Source: Brevundimonas sp. M20
Lineage (GTDB): Bacteria; Pseudomonadota; Alphaproteobacteria; Caulobacterales; Caulobacteraceae
Length of the DNA stretch: 64,000 nucleotides
Assembly: GCF_006547065.1 (NCBI RefSeq)
Contig: NZ_CP041243.1
Coordinates: forward strand, 1,503,001-1,567,000
Direction of reading: 5' to 3'
In this document: piece after piece, positions 17,235-25,418 of the stretch
How positions within the stretch are numbered: position 1 is the stretch's first letter
How the letters are laid out: the number at the start of each line of letters is the position of its first letter
Made by a program: the position numbers and the translations under genes
The notes under the pieces: model-generated
Database searches by the model: none
What the model was told of the DNA's origin: nothing
What the model saw: only the letters and a program-made list of their open reading frames with translations

Positions 17235-17972
17235 CGTCTTTTTCGGGTCCGGCGCCAGCGGCACACCCTTGAGCCACAGCCGAAGCGCCTCCCAGTGGAT
17301 GGCCGCGACGACCTTCAGCGTCTCGAAGGGCAGGGCCAGGGTCGCCTTGAGGATTTCCCGGTCGGTCAGCGCCCGCTGCTCGCCCTGCATGGCCGTGGCG
17401 ATGACCAGACCCTCCGGATCGTGGCCGTCGATGGTGAGGTGCATGAGGTCGCCCGGCGTCTTGCCCTTGAAGGCGTAGGCCATGTCCATCTTCATGAAGG
17501 GCGAGACGTGCAGTGTCTTCTCGCAGCCGTGTCGGAACAGCTCGCCGCCATCGGCGCCCAGAACATAGGACCGGCGCTCGCCGAAGGTGCTTGTGACTTC
17601 GTAGATGACGCCGGCCAATCCGCCGTCGGCCCGGTGCGCGTAATAGACACTGATCGGATTGAAGACGAAGCCCAGCACGCGCGGCAGGGTCAGCAGACGG
17701 ATCGGTCCGTCCACATCGGTGATCCCGGCGGCTTCGAGTCTCGCCAGCGCCTGCTCGCGCAGCTCGCCTGATGCGCCGTCGCCATGGTCCCGGGGCTGGA
17801 AGGACAGCAGGTTGAACCGTCCGATGGAGAACAGCCGGGTCTTCGCGGCGGCCTCCTCCAGACGGTCAATGTCGAGCAGAATCCAGAACAGCCTGTAGCG
17901 GAAGGCATGCACGCGCGGACGAACGCGCCGGTGCATCACCTCGCCGCGATACAGGCTGCCGGCGTCGATCAT
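17199..17972 (-). CDS. DUF1365 family protein, stress-locus partner
   Basis: The ATG at 17972 overlaps the stop of the upstream FAD oxidase gene (ATGA), giving 257 residues. It opens SLYRGEVMHRRVRPRVHAFRYRLFW, the conserved DUF1365 N-terminus, and contains VLGFVFNPISVYYAHR and KTLHVSPFMKMDM, further family blocks. Biochemical function is not established for most members. DUF1365 genes are repeatedly linked to FAD amine oxidases, cyclopropane fatty-acid synthase-like enzymes and ChrR-controlled ECF sigma factors, which suggests a role in membrane-lipid modification during oxidative or photo-oxidative stress; here the synthase-like gene is not in the window. It overlaps gspM convergently by 36 bases. 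Confidence 0.85.
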   Translation of the reverse strand: MIDAGSLYRGEVMHRRVRPRVHAFRYRLFWILLDIDRLEEAAAKTRLFSIGRFNLLSFQPRDHGDGASGELREQALARLEAAGITDVDGPIRLLTLPRVLGFVFNPISVYYAHRADGGLAGVIYEVTSTFGERRSYVLGADGGELFRHGCEKTLHVSPFMKMDMAYAFKGKTPGDLMHLTIDGHDPEGLVIATAMQGEQRALTDREILKATLALPFETLKVVAAIHWEALRLWLKGVPLAPDPKKTSADSGTTVPAE

Positions 17973-19306
17973 GCGCTCAGCCGTTCCGGTTCGGACGCGG
18001 GCGCCAGATGGATGCGGCCGCTCTCGTCCTCGACCTCCCACGGACGGCGAACACCGCCCAGTTGCTCGGCCACCGCCAGCCCGGATTGCAGGCCGTCCTC
18101 ATGGAAGCCCGCGCCGAAATGGGCGCCGCAGAACCAGACGCCGCCCTGACCCTGCAGGCTCCACAGCTCTTTCTGGGCCGCGACGGCGGCGTTGTCGAAG
18201 ATCGGGTGTTCGTACACCTCGGTCCGAAGCAGGGTTTCAGGTCGGGGAGGGCGGGGCGGGTTCAGGGTCACGAACAGATCCGTTCCGGGCAGACCTTGCA
18301 GCTTGTTCATCCAGTAGCTGACGCACAGGCCGTTATCCGTACCCATGTAGTTCCAGCTGGCCCAGGCGCGCCGACGCTTCGGCATCAGTTCCGGGTCGGA
18401 ATGCAGGATGGTCAGGTTGCGGCTGTAGCGGAAGGCTCCCAGCAGGCGCTGCTCCTCCGGCGTCGGCTCGGCCAACATGGCCAGCGCCTGATCGGCATGG
18501 GCGCCGATGACGACATGGTCGAAGGTCTGCTCGTCGCCGCGCGCATCCCGCACGACCACGCCGTCGGCGACGCGTCGGATCGAGGTCACTTCACGGCTCA
18601 GACGGACAGAATCGCCCAGCGCCTGCGCCAGCTTCTCCACATAGACGCGGCTGCCGCCAATGATGGTCCGCCACATCGGGCGGTTCAGGAATTGCAGCAG
18701 GCCGTGGTTGCTGCAGAAGCGGACGAAGGCTTCGGCGGGATAGTCGTTGATGGTCTGGGCGGGGGACGACCAGATGGCGGCGGCCATCGGCAGCAGGTGA
18801 TCGTCACGGAACGCCGCGCCGAACTTCTGCGACTTCAGATAATCCCCCAGGCTGATGTTCGGGTCCGCCATGGCGGCGATGTCGCCCGGCGCCCGGCGAT
18901 AGAAGCGAACCAGTTCGCTCAGCATCTTCCAGAAGCGCGGACGGAAAACATTGCGGCGCTGGGCGAACAGGGCGGGGGCGGCGTACTCGAAGTCGCCGTC
19001 ATCCAGCGAGACCGCGAACGACATATCCGTCTCCCGGGTCTCGACCTTCAGATGATCCAGCAGGGCGCAGAGGTTGGGATAGGTCGCGCCGTTGAAGACG
19101 ATGAAGCCGGTATCGACCGCGACCTCGCCGTCGGGCATCCGCGCCGTGACCGTGTTGGAATGACCGCCCAGCCGTGGTTCGCGCTCATAAAGCGTCACTT
19201 CATGCCGGCTTTTCAGCAGCCAGGCGCAGGACAGGGCCGACACGCCGGACCCCACCACGGCGATGCGCAGGCGACGGTTGCTGGAAGCGGGATGTACGAG
19301 GGTCAA
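17969..19306 (-). CDS. FAD-dependent amine oxidase-like NAD(P)-binding protein
   Basis: The N-terminal dinucleotide fold reads RIAVVGSGVSALSCAWLL, then EREPRLGGHSNTV, typical of the COG2907-type flavin amine oxidase family. Further blocks are VDTGFIVFNGATYPNLCALL and WSLQGQGGVWFCGAHFGAGFHEDGLQS near the C-terminus, where the flavin is completed. The exact reaction is unknown; relatives lie in ChrR/RpoE regulons with DUF1365 and fatty-acid-modifying enzymes. The start is ambiguous: an ATG at 19399 adds 31 residues but lies upstream of a predicted promoter, whereas a TTG at 19306 begins shortly before the Rossmann motif. I list the TTG form (445 residues). Neither start has a clear Shine-Dalgarno sequence. 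Confidence 0.8.
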   Translation of the reverse strand: MTLVHPASSNRRLRIAVVGSGVSALSCAWLLKSRHEVTLYEREPRLGGHSNTVTARMPDGEVAVDTGFIVFNGATYPNLCALLDHLKVETRETDMSFAVSLDDGDFEYAAPALFAQRRNVFRPRFWKMLSELVRFYRRAPGDIAAMADPNISLGDYLKSQKFGAAFRDDHLLPMAAAIWSSPAQTINDYPAEAFVRFCSNHGLLQFLNRPMWRTIIGGSRVYVEKLAQALGDSVRLSREVTSIRRVADGVVVRDARGDEQTFDHVVIGAHADQALAMLAEPTPEEQRLLGAFRYSRNLTILHSDPELMPKRRRAWASWNYMGTDNGLCVSYWMNKLQGLPGTDLFVTLNPPRPPRPETLLRTEVYEHPIFDNAAVAAQKELWSLQGQGGVWFCGAHFGAGFHEDGLQSGLAVAEQLGGVRRPWEVEDESGRIHLAPASEPERLSA

Positions 19307-19347
19307 GGACGTGGTCTCAGGCAGGACGGCCCGTGGGCCCGGTGTCC

Positions 19348-19377
19348 TTGTTACGTCGTTCAACGCATTCCGGATGA
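19348..19377 (-). promoter_or_regulatory. Putative ECF sigma promoter for the FAD oxidase/DUF1365 operon
   Basis: On the minus strand TCATCC (19377-19372) is followed after 18 bases by TAACAA (19353-19348). This resembles the TGATCC-type -35 and TA-rich -10 of RpoE/ChrR-controlled promoters and lies back to back with a similar element for the sigma gene. Predicted transcription would begin near 19341. Confidence 0.45.
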
Positions 19378-19381
19378 CGCG

Positions 19382-19411
19382 TGATCCAGACGAGGGCACA
19401 ACACGTATGAT
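19382..19411 (+). promoter_or_regulatory. Putative autoregulated ECF sigma promoter (TGATCC-N18-TATGAT)
   Basis: TGATCC at 19382-19387, an 18-base spacer and TATGAT at 19406-19411 lie directly before the sigma factor ATG at 19417. The -35 matches the TGATCC element known for RpoE of Rhodobacter. The -10 is so close to the ATG that the mRNA would be nearly leaderless, or translation starts at a later GTG. Confidence 0.55.
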
Positions 19412-19416
19412 GTTGC

Positions 19417-20022
19417 ATGCACGGCTCCGTGACGATCTCCGGCCCTCAATCCGTCCGCGCGGCGCGCGTGGCTGACGGCGTGGAAGATTTTGACCGGTTG
19501 ATTGTGGCGGTGGCGCAGACGCGGGACCGCGACGCCTTCGCTCAGCTATTCCAGCATTTCGCTCCGCGCCTGAAAGCCTGGCTGATTCGTGGCGGGGCGG
19601 CCGAGGCGGCGGCGGAAGAGTTTGCGCAGGAAGCCATGCTGACCGTCTGGCGCAAGGCGGACCTGTTCGATCCGCGCATGGCGCGCGCCTCGACCTGGAT
19701 TTTCACCATCGCGCGCAATCGCCGGCTGGACGCCCTGCGAAAGGATGCGAGAGCTCCGCTTATCGACCTGGCCCCGCCGCCGCTCGATCCCGAGCGCCCG
19801 GATGACCTGCTGGAAGAGCGGCAGGATGCGGCGCGTATCCGGCAGGCGATAGCGTCCCTGAACCCTGAACAGGCGCAGGTGCTGCACCTGTCCTTTTTCC
19901 TCGATGAACCTCATTCCGCGATCGCCGAGCGGCTGTGTCTGCCGCTGGGGACCGTCAAATCCAGAATCCGAAAGGCCATGCTGAAACTACGCGTCATGCT
20001 GGAACAGGAGGGCGGTCGATGA
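19417..20022 (+). CDS. rpoE: ECF RNA polymerase sigma factor (RpoE/ECF11-like)
   Basis: A 201-residue sigma-70 family ECF factor. Region 2 is visible as FAQLFQHFAPRLKAWLIRGG, AEEFAQEAMLTVWRKADLFD and ASTWIFTIARNRRLDALRK; region 4 as LNPEQAQVLHLSFFLDEPHSAIAERL with the recognition helix LPLGTVKSRIRKAMLKLR. It is followed, with a 4-base overlap, by a ChrR-type cupin anti-sigma, which defines the ECF11-like group that responds to singlet oxygen and organic peroxides in Rhodobacter and Caulobacter relatives. The ATG at 19417 sits only 5 bases after the predicted -10; GTG codons 12 to 60 bases downstream are alternative starts. It probably drives its own operon and the divergent FAD oxidase/DUF1365 operon. 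Confidence 0.9.
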   Translation: MHGSVTISGPQSVRAARVADGVEDFDRLIVAVAQTRDRDAFAQLFQHFAPRLKAWLIRGGAAEAAAEEFAQEAMLTVWRKADLFDPRMARASTWIFTIARNRRLDALRKDARAPLIDLAPPPLDPERPDDLLEERQDAARIRQAIASLNPEQAQVLHLSFFLDEPHSAIAERLCLPLGTVKSRIRKAMLKLRVMLEQEGGR

Positions 20023-20657
20023 ACGCGCGTCCGTCTCCGTCTGAAGAGCGCCTGCTGGCCTATGCCGCGGGCACGCTCAGCCCGCCCGAGGCGGTGGTCG
20101 TCTCCACCTGTCTGGCCATGCGGCCGGACGCCGACGTCTGGGTGCGTCAGTTGCAGGGCGTCGGCGGCGCCATTCTGGAAGACCTTGAGCCGACAGCGAT
20201 GCAGCCCGACGCCCTGAGCCGGGCGCTCGCCCGGGTCGGCTCCGACACCGGCGAGGTGGTGGCCGAGCCGCCGCTGAACGACATGCCGGAGCTGCCGGAG
20301 CCTCTGCGCCGCTATCCGTTGGGGCACTGGCGCAGGTTGGGTGGCGGCGTCGAGGTTCGGGACGTGCACGCGCCACGCGACGGCGATACGCGCGTCATCC
20401 TGCTGCGGATCGCCCCTGGTCAGGCTACGCCGAAGCATACGCACGGCGGGGTTGAACTGACCTGCGTTATTTCAGGGGCGTATGCGACCGAGAATCAGTC
20501 TTATTTCGCCGGTGACTTCGAGGAAGCTGATGGAGAAACCCTCCATCAGCCGCGTGTGATCTCGGATGAGCCTTGCCTCTGCGTAGCGGCCCTTGACGGC
20601 CAGATCATCCTGGACGGCTGGTTCGGTCGTCTCATCCAGCCTTTTGTACGATTGTAG
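20019..20657 (+). CDS. chrR: ChrR-type cupin anti-sigma factor lacking N-terminal zinc ligands
   Basis: A 212-residue anti-sigma factor. The N-terminal anti-sigma domain opens RLLAYAAGTLSPPEAVVVST, aligning without gaps to Rhodobacter ChrR, whose zinc ligands are H6, H31, C35 and C38; here these positions are S6, C31, R35 and A38, so that zinc site is not formed. The C-terminal cupin retains its ligands: H140, H142 and E146 in KHTHGGVE and H176 in ETLHQP. The protein should hold the sigma factor inactive and release it upon stress sensed in the cupin. Start codon overlaps the sigma stop (ATGA); an upstream start at 19935 is off-frame reading of the sigma gene. The next gene begins immediately after its stop. 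Confidence 0.86.
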   Translation: MNARPSPSEERLLAYAAGTLSPPEAVVVSTCLAMRPDADVWVRQLQGVGGAILEDLEPTAMQPDALSRALARVGSDTGEVVAEPPLNDMPELPEPLRRYPLGHWRRLGGGVEVRDVHAPRDGDTRVILLRIAPGQATPKHTHGGVELTCVISGAYATENQSYFAGDFEEADGETLHQPRVISDEPCLCVAALDGQIILDGWFGRLIQPFVRL

Positions 20658-21461
20658 ATGCCGGAAATTTTGCTCTGGGGCGCGTCGGCGCTTCTGCTTG
20701 TGGTGTTGATGTCCGTCGCTTGGCTGGTCCAGTGGCGGACGGGGCAGGGGGCGTGGGTCGATGCGGTCTGGACGTTCGGGGTTGGCCTGGCCGGCCTTCT
20801 GGTCGCCCTGTGGCCGCTCAGCGCCGGTGAACTTCATTTCCGACAAGGCGCGGTGGCGGGGCTGATCGCCCTGTGGAGCCTGCGTCTGGGCGGCCATCTG
20901 GTCGAGCGGGCGCTTAAGGGGGCGCCGGACGAACGCTATGAGGGGCTGAAGCGCCAGTGGGGCAAGAAGGCCCAGCCGCTGTTGTTCGGCTTCCTGATGC
21001 TGCAGGCGGGGGCGGGCGCGTTTCTGGTGGTCAGCCTGCTCGTCGCCGCGCGAAATCCGACGCCGGGACCGACGGTCATGGACCTGCTGGGCGTCGCCAT
21101 CATGCTGGGCGCCCTGTGGGGCGAGGCCGCAGCGGACCGCCAGTTGGCCGTCTTCAAGGCCAACCCCGCCAACAGGGGCAAGATTTGCGACACCGGCCTT
21201 TGGGCGTGGTCCCGCCACCCGAACTATTTCTTCGAGTGGCTGGGCTGGTGCGCCTGGCCGGTGATGGCGATCAGCTTCGGCGGCCAGTGGCCATGGGGCT
21301 GGCTGGCCCTGACCGGGCCGGTCTACATCTACTGGCTGCTGACCCGCGTTTCCGGTGTGCCCCCACTGGAGGCGCACATGAAGAAGACCCGGCCAGAGGC
21401 CTTCGCCGCCTATGCCGCCCGGACCAGCATTTTCTTCCCGCGTCCGCCGAAGAAGGACTGA
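20658..21461 (+). CDS. DUF1295 membrane protein (steroid 5-alpha-reductase-like fold)
   Basis: A 267-residue polytopic protein with about six membrane segments. The C-terminal block GKICDTGLWAWSRHPNYFFEWLGWCAW is the signature of DUF1295/ICMT-like membrane reductases and methyltransferases, where the RHPNY segment contacts a cofactor. Third gene of the sigma/anti-sigma operon: its ATG immediately follows the chrR stop. DUF1295 genes are recurrent members of ChrR-linked stress regulons, probably acting on membrane lipids; substrate unknown. Convergent with the DUF2855 gene, leaving three bases between them. Confidence 0.85.
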   Translation: MPEILLWGASALLLVVLMSVAWLVQWRTGQGAWVDAVWTFGVGLAGLLVALWPLSAGELHFRQGAVAGLIALWSLRLGGHLVERALKGAPDERYEGLKRQWGKKAQPLLFGFLMLQAGAGAFLVVSLLVAARNPTPGPTVMDLLGVAIMLGALWGEAAADRQLAVFKANPANRGKICDTGLWAWSRHPNYFFEWLGWCAWPVMAISFGGQWPWGWLALTGPVYIYWLLTRVSGVPPLEAHMKKTRPEAFAAYAARTSIFFPRPPKKD

Positions 21462-21464
21462 CGG

Positions 21465-22568
21465 TCAGCGGTTGATCCGCACGACAGCGCCTTCAGCCGG
21501 GTCCGACACGCCGTCGGCCAGCGCCCGCACGACCTTGGCGGCGGCCTCCAGACCCTGATGCTCAACAATGCTGATCCATGGCGAAGTCGGCTCGATAACG
21601 CGCGCGAAGAAGGTCTTCTGATCCGCCAGGAAGCGCTCGTAGAACGCATGTAGCGTCCCGCGCTCGCGATGCTGATCCAGACAGGTGGCGGCGAAGAAGA
21701 AGACCGGCTTGGGTCCGACCAGTTCGGGATCGTCGAGGGTGAAGCCATCGCTCTGAGTCGAGCCGACCAGACAGTCATAGGTCAGGTGTCGGCCGAAATG
21801 GGCATGCACTCGCCGCCGCAACGCCGGGTCTCCCGCCAGATCGAGATAGAGGGTCGGGACATCGGCGCTCAGGCTCTCCAACGCATCATACTCGTGTACG
21901 GCGTCATAGGCGCCGAGGCTTTCAACGAAGGCGCGGTTCCGCGCTCCGGTCAGGGCCACCACCTCGATGTCGTCCTGCTCCAGACACCAGGCGGCGCCGT
22001 AGGCGGTCTTGGATGAGGCGCTGGACACCACGATCCGCTTCGCGCCGAAGAAGCGGGCGTCCCGCAGGAAGTCGACGGCGGTGTAGGAGGTCACAAACAG
22101 GGGGCGGAAGATCGCCTCGCTGTTCTCCAGAGCCGGATCATAGTGGCGGTCGGCGGCGCACAGGACATAGCGATTGTAGATGTCCGGCACCGCCTTGCGC
22201 CACGGCGAGGCGTCGGCGAAGCCGCCACGCGACACCTTTTCGGCCTGGACCAGCAGGGTGTCCGCCATCGGGAAGTACCCGAAGACCCGCGCCCCGACCT
22301 CGACGCCCTCAGCGCGAGAGGCGGCGACATCGGCGAAACCCCAGACGGGCATCAGGCCATAGTCGTCGCGTCCTGTCGGAAAGACCTTCCAGTAGCCGAT
22401 GGCGTCGCCATAGGCCGCGTAGGTGATGTTGTTGGTGGTCAGGGAGAAGCGGTCCAGCGCCAGCAGGACCTCGCCCTCGACCAGTTCGCCCTGATCCGGG
22501 ATCGCCGTGTTCAGCGTGTCGCCGATATCCGCCTTGCGCGTCATCAGGCGGTGGTTCGCATCGGTCAT
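21465..22568 (-). CDS. DUF2855 family protein (alcohol-dehydrogenase-like fold)
   Basis: A 367-residue protein starting ATG at 22568. Blocks such as LDRFSLTTNNITYAAYGD, YGLMPVWGFADV and ARVFGYFPMADTLLV match DUF2855, a family resembling the quinone-oxidoreductase branch of MDR dehydrogenases without the catalytic zinc site. The stretch IVVSSASSKTAYGAAWCL is the expected nucleotide-binding segment. No reaction is established. It faces the DUF1295 gene and lies beside the ChrR locus, so it may belong to the same stress regulon, but I did not find a TGATCC-type promoter before it. Confidence 0.83.
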   Translation of the reverse strand: MTDANHRLMTRKADIGDTLNTAIPDQGELVEGEVLLALDRFSLTTNNITYAAYGDAIGYWKVFPTGRDDYGLMPVWGFADVAASRAEGVEVGARVFGYFPMADTLLVQAEKVSRGGFADASPWRKAVPDIYNRYVLCAADRHYDPALENSEAIFRPLFVTSYTAVDFLRDARFFGAKRIVVSSASSKTAYGAAWCLEQDDIEVVALTGARNRAFVESLGAYDAVHEYDALESLSADVPTLYLDLAGDPALRRRVHAHFGRHLTYDCLVGSTQSDGFTLDDPELVGPKPVFFFAATCLDQHRERGTLHAFYERFLADQKTFFARVIEPTSPWISIVEHQGLEAAAKVVRALADGVSDPAEGAVVRINR

Positions 22569-22637
22569 GGCGGCTCGTCCCGTTTGTCTGGTCTGTTTCG
22601 CGTCAGACTAACAGGAACGGCGGTTGACGCAGGAGAA

Positions 22638-22673
22638 GGATCGGGGCGGCCGCCGGTGCGAACCGCCCCATCC
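22638..22673 (-). terminator. Hairpin terminator after the LVIVD gene
   Basis: Read on the minus strand, GGATGGGGCGG (22673-22663) pairs with CCGCCCC-G-ATCC (22649-22638), eleven pairs with one bulge around a 13-base loop, 5 bases after the LVIVD stop. No T-run follows, as is common in this GC range. It would insulate the DUF2855 gene. Confidence 0.5.
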
Positions 22674-22678
22674 TGACA

Positions 22679-24526
22679 TCAGGCCGAGATGCGGCCGAAC
22701 AGGTCGGCCAGTGCGTTCATACGGCCGCGCTGAACCGGCTGGGCCTTTTCGGCGGCCGCGCGCAGGGTGGCGGCCAGACGGCTGGCCGAGCGCTTGTCCA
22801 CGCGTCCGCCGCGCCAGCCGGTCACCACCGCGCCGGCTTGGGTCGCGACATCAGCTTCCAGCGCGTTCCCGCGGGCCAATTGATCCAGATAGGACTGGGC
22901 CACGTCCGGGGTGTCCGACCAGCTGATGCGGGTCTGCAGTTGCGGGTTGATCTCCTCGGCCATGATGGCCTCGGCCGCCGCGATCTCGGCCGCCGACAGG
23001 TTCTCGTTCGGAACCAGACGCAGGACGTCCAGACCACGCGCGATCTCGCTGGAGTAGATCCGGCCGTTCAACCAGTAGGCTGACCACGATCCGCCGACGT
23101 ACAGGCGCTCGGCGCTGATCGGGCCACGGTCGAAATAGGCGATTTCGGTCGGCTTGGTCGGGTCCGAGAAGTCCATGACCGACACGCCGCCCTGATACCA
23201 GGACTGAACCATCAGGTCGCGGCCCGGGACCGGGATGATGTTGCCGTTGTGAGCCACGCAGTTCTCGGTCGCGCCCTGGGCCGAAGGCAGCTTGTGGAAG
23301 CTGCGGCCCGTCAGGGTGCGGTTCTCGATCGTGGCGACCATGTTGGCGCCCCAGGTGGCCGGGTCTTCGGCCCGGCACCGCGCGCCGATGCCGCCGCCCC
23401 ATTCATCGGTGAAGACGACCGAGGTGCCGGCGTTGTTGAAGGTGGCCGAGTGCCAGTAGGCCATGTCCGGATCGAAGATGTCCGACACGCGCGCCGGATG
23501 TTCGGGGTCCGAGATGTCCAGCAGGATGCCGTTGCCGCTGCACGCGCCGCCGGCCAGTCCGATGGCCGGATAGACGGTGATGTCGTGGCACTGGTTGGTC
23601 TGGGCGGTATTCTGGCTGGCGACCCCGGCCCGGCCCCCGCGCCACAGGCCCGCGACCCGGCCCGTGGTGGCGTCGGCGAAGATGCGCGGACGGTTGACGA
23701 TGGCGGCGTCCTGCGGGTGCGTCAGGTCGACCTTGATCACGTCGATGGAGAACAGGGCGGTCTCGGGGTTCGAGTCCGGCTGCCCGTCCGTGCAGATCGA
23801 CAGCTCGTCGGTCTTGCGGACGCTCGAGGTGCCCTGACCGTAGACATACAGGATGTTGGAGTCGGTCGGATGCGGGACCAGCGTGTGGGTGTGCGAGCCA
23901 CGGCAGGTCTGGATCGCCGCGATCTGACGCGGAGCGTTCAGATTGCTGATGTCGAAGATGCGAACGCCGCGGAAGCGGGTGGGATTGACCTCTTCACTGG
24001 AGGTCGCGGTGCTGCAGTCCAGCTGGCCGCGGCCTTCCTCGACCGACATGAACAGCAGGTTGCCGTGCACGGACACGTCGCCCTGACCGCCTGGACAGAC
24101 CACGGACATGACCAGTTGCGGTGCGCCGCCGCTGCTGATGTCATAGGCGTTGAAGCCGTTGAAGTTGCCGACGAACAGCTTGCCGTTCGACAGGGCCATG
24201 TCGGTGTTCGCCATGCCCAGAACGCTGAAGTTCGGATTGCCGCGCGCGCGGGTCATCAGCGCCTGACCTTCGGCCTGGCTGGTCGGGGGCGAGAAGCCGA
24301 TCTCGGGATCGACGAAGCCCTCCGGTTTGCCGAGCGTGTGCTCCAGCACCATTCCCGATGTCGCGATACCGGCGTCGTTCAGGCCGGCCGACAGGGCGCT
24401 GCGGGCGTCGGCCGTGATCCTCTGGGCGTCGCCGGGGCCGGAGGACTGCTGGGCGGCCGCGGCGCTGGCGCCCAGAAGCATGCCGAGAACGGCGACTGAG
24501 GACAGCAGGGTCTTGCGGATGGTCAT
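22679..24526 (-). CDS. Exported LVIVD/beta-propeller repeat protein
   Basis: A 615-residue protein with a clear Sec signal peptide (VAVLGMLLGASAAAAQQ). The body has repeated short blocks ending in AYDIS, IFDIS, LLDISDPEHPARV and VMDFSDPTKPTEIAYF, the LVIVD-type repeat that folds as a beta-propeller. Several cysteines (SVVCPGG, QTCRGSHTHT, SICTDG, NQCHDI, GACSGNG, ENCVAHNG) imply disulfides. A histidine cluster SHTHTLVPH is present. No enzymatic motif is recognised. It is encoded 25 bases after a DUF305 protein on the same strand, a recurrent pairing, which suggests a joint periplasmic or surface function, possibly in metal handling. Confidence 0.8.
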   Translation of the reverse strand: MTIRKTLLSSVAVLGMLLGASAAAAQQSSGPGDAQRITADARSALSAGLNDAGIATSGMVLEHTLGKPEGFVDPEIGFSPPTSQAEGQALMTRARGNPNFSVLGMANTDMALSNGKLFVGNFNGFNAYDISSGGAPQLVMSVVCPGGQGDVSVHGNLLFMSVEEGRGQLDCSTATSSEEVNPTRFRGVRIFDISNLNAPRQIAAIQTCRGSHTHTLVPHPTDSNILYVYGQGTSSVRKTDELSICTDGQPDSNPETALFSIDVIKVDLTHPQDAAIVNRPRIFADATTGRVAGLWRGGRAGVASQNTAQTNQCHDITVYPAIGLAGGACSGNGILLDISDPEHPARVSDIFDPDMAYWHSATFNNAGTSVVFTDEWGGGIGARCRAEDPATWGANMVATIENRTLTGRSFHKLPSAQGATENCVAHNGNIIPVPGRDLMVQSWYQGGVSVMDFSDPTKPTEIAYFDRGPISAERLYVGGSWSAYWLNGRIYSSEIARGLDVLRLVPNENLSAAEIAAAEAIMAEEINPQLQTRISWSDTPDVAQSYLDQLARGNALEADVATQAGAVVTGWRGGRVDKRSASRLAATLRAAAEKAQPVQRGRMNALADLFGRISA

Positions 24527-24551
24527 GGCCGGTCTTTCAGGTGAAAGGAGA

Positions 24552-25226
24552 TCAGAGATCGGAAAGCAGGGACTGCATGCGCAGGATTTCGGTGGACTGG
24601 TCCGCCACCACGGAATTGGTGAAGTCCGACAGCAGGGTGTCGCGACCCGCGTCGGGGTGTTCCAGCAGGTCGGCGACCATGTCGATGGCCCCTTGGTGGT
24701 GCTGGATCATGCCGGTCAGGAACAGCCGGTCGAACGCGTTGCCCCGCGCCGCCGCCAGCCGCGCCATCTGGGCGGGGGACAGCATGCCCGGCATCAGGGG
24801 AGTTTCGGACGGCGCCATGGCGTGACCGGCGTGTGCCGAGTGATCCATGCTTCCATGGCCCATCCCGTGACCGGAGTGGTCCGTCTGCATTTCGGTCGAT
24901 TGATCGCGCGCGATCAGCCAACTGCGCATCAGCTCCATCTCGGCCTCCTGCGACAGGGCGATCCGGCGGCCCAGCAGCTTGACCCGGCTGTTTTCGCCCT
25001 GGGTCTCCAGCAGCGCGACCATCTCCACCGCCTGGGCGTGATGGACGATCATATGCTGCATGAACTGCACGTCTTCGGCGGTGTAGCTGGTCCGGGCCAG
25101 AGCCAGGGCCTGATCGGCGGTGATGACGCGCGACGGCTGTCCGGGCGCCCCCGGCTGAAAGATCGGAGGGGCGCTCTGCGGCGCCAGAAGCGCCGCGGTC
25201 GCAATCAGTCCGGCCAGATACGACAA
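24552..25226 (-). CDS. DUF305 family exported protein with His/Met-rich linker
   Basis: The frame starts at a TTG (25226) preceded by GGGGAG at 6-base spacing, giving 224 residues with a signal peptide (LAGLIATAALLAPQSAP). Two copies of the DUF305 helix motif are visible: FMQHMIVHHAQAVEM (55-69) and FLTGMIQHHQGAIDM (169-183), ferritin-like helices with paired histidines and methionines. Between them lies a His/Met-rich stretch at 112-138 (DHSGHGMGHGSMDHSAHAGH). Such composition suggests copper or other soft-metal binding; this is inference. It is the first gene of a two-gene operon with the LVIVD protein. Confidence 0.84.
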   Translation of the reverse strand: MSYLAGLIATAALLAPQSAPPIFQPGAPGQPSRVITADQALALARTSYTAEDVQFMQHMIVHHAQAVEMVALLETQGENSRVKLLGRRIALSQEAEMELMRSWLIARDQSTEMQTDHSGHGMGHGSMDHSAHAGHAMAPSETPLMPGMLSPAQMARLAAARGNAFDRLFLTGMIQHHQGAIDMVADLLEHPDAGRDTLLSDFTNSVVADQSTEILRMQSLLSDL

Positions 25227-25418
25227 ACGCTACTCCCCAGCCGCGACATCGAAGGCGTCCAGACTAGGGGGCGTTTTCGGATCGACGCAAGCGCGCGAGT
25301 ATTAAAAGGAAGCAAGGCTGATCGAACGTTCCGGACTTTCACCCGCGCGATGCTCTGGTGCTAGGTTGCCGCGAGTTGAATCAGCGCCGGCGCCCGGCGT
25401 GTCATCGGGAGGCCCGAC

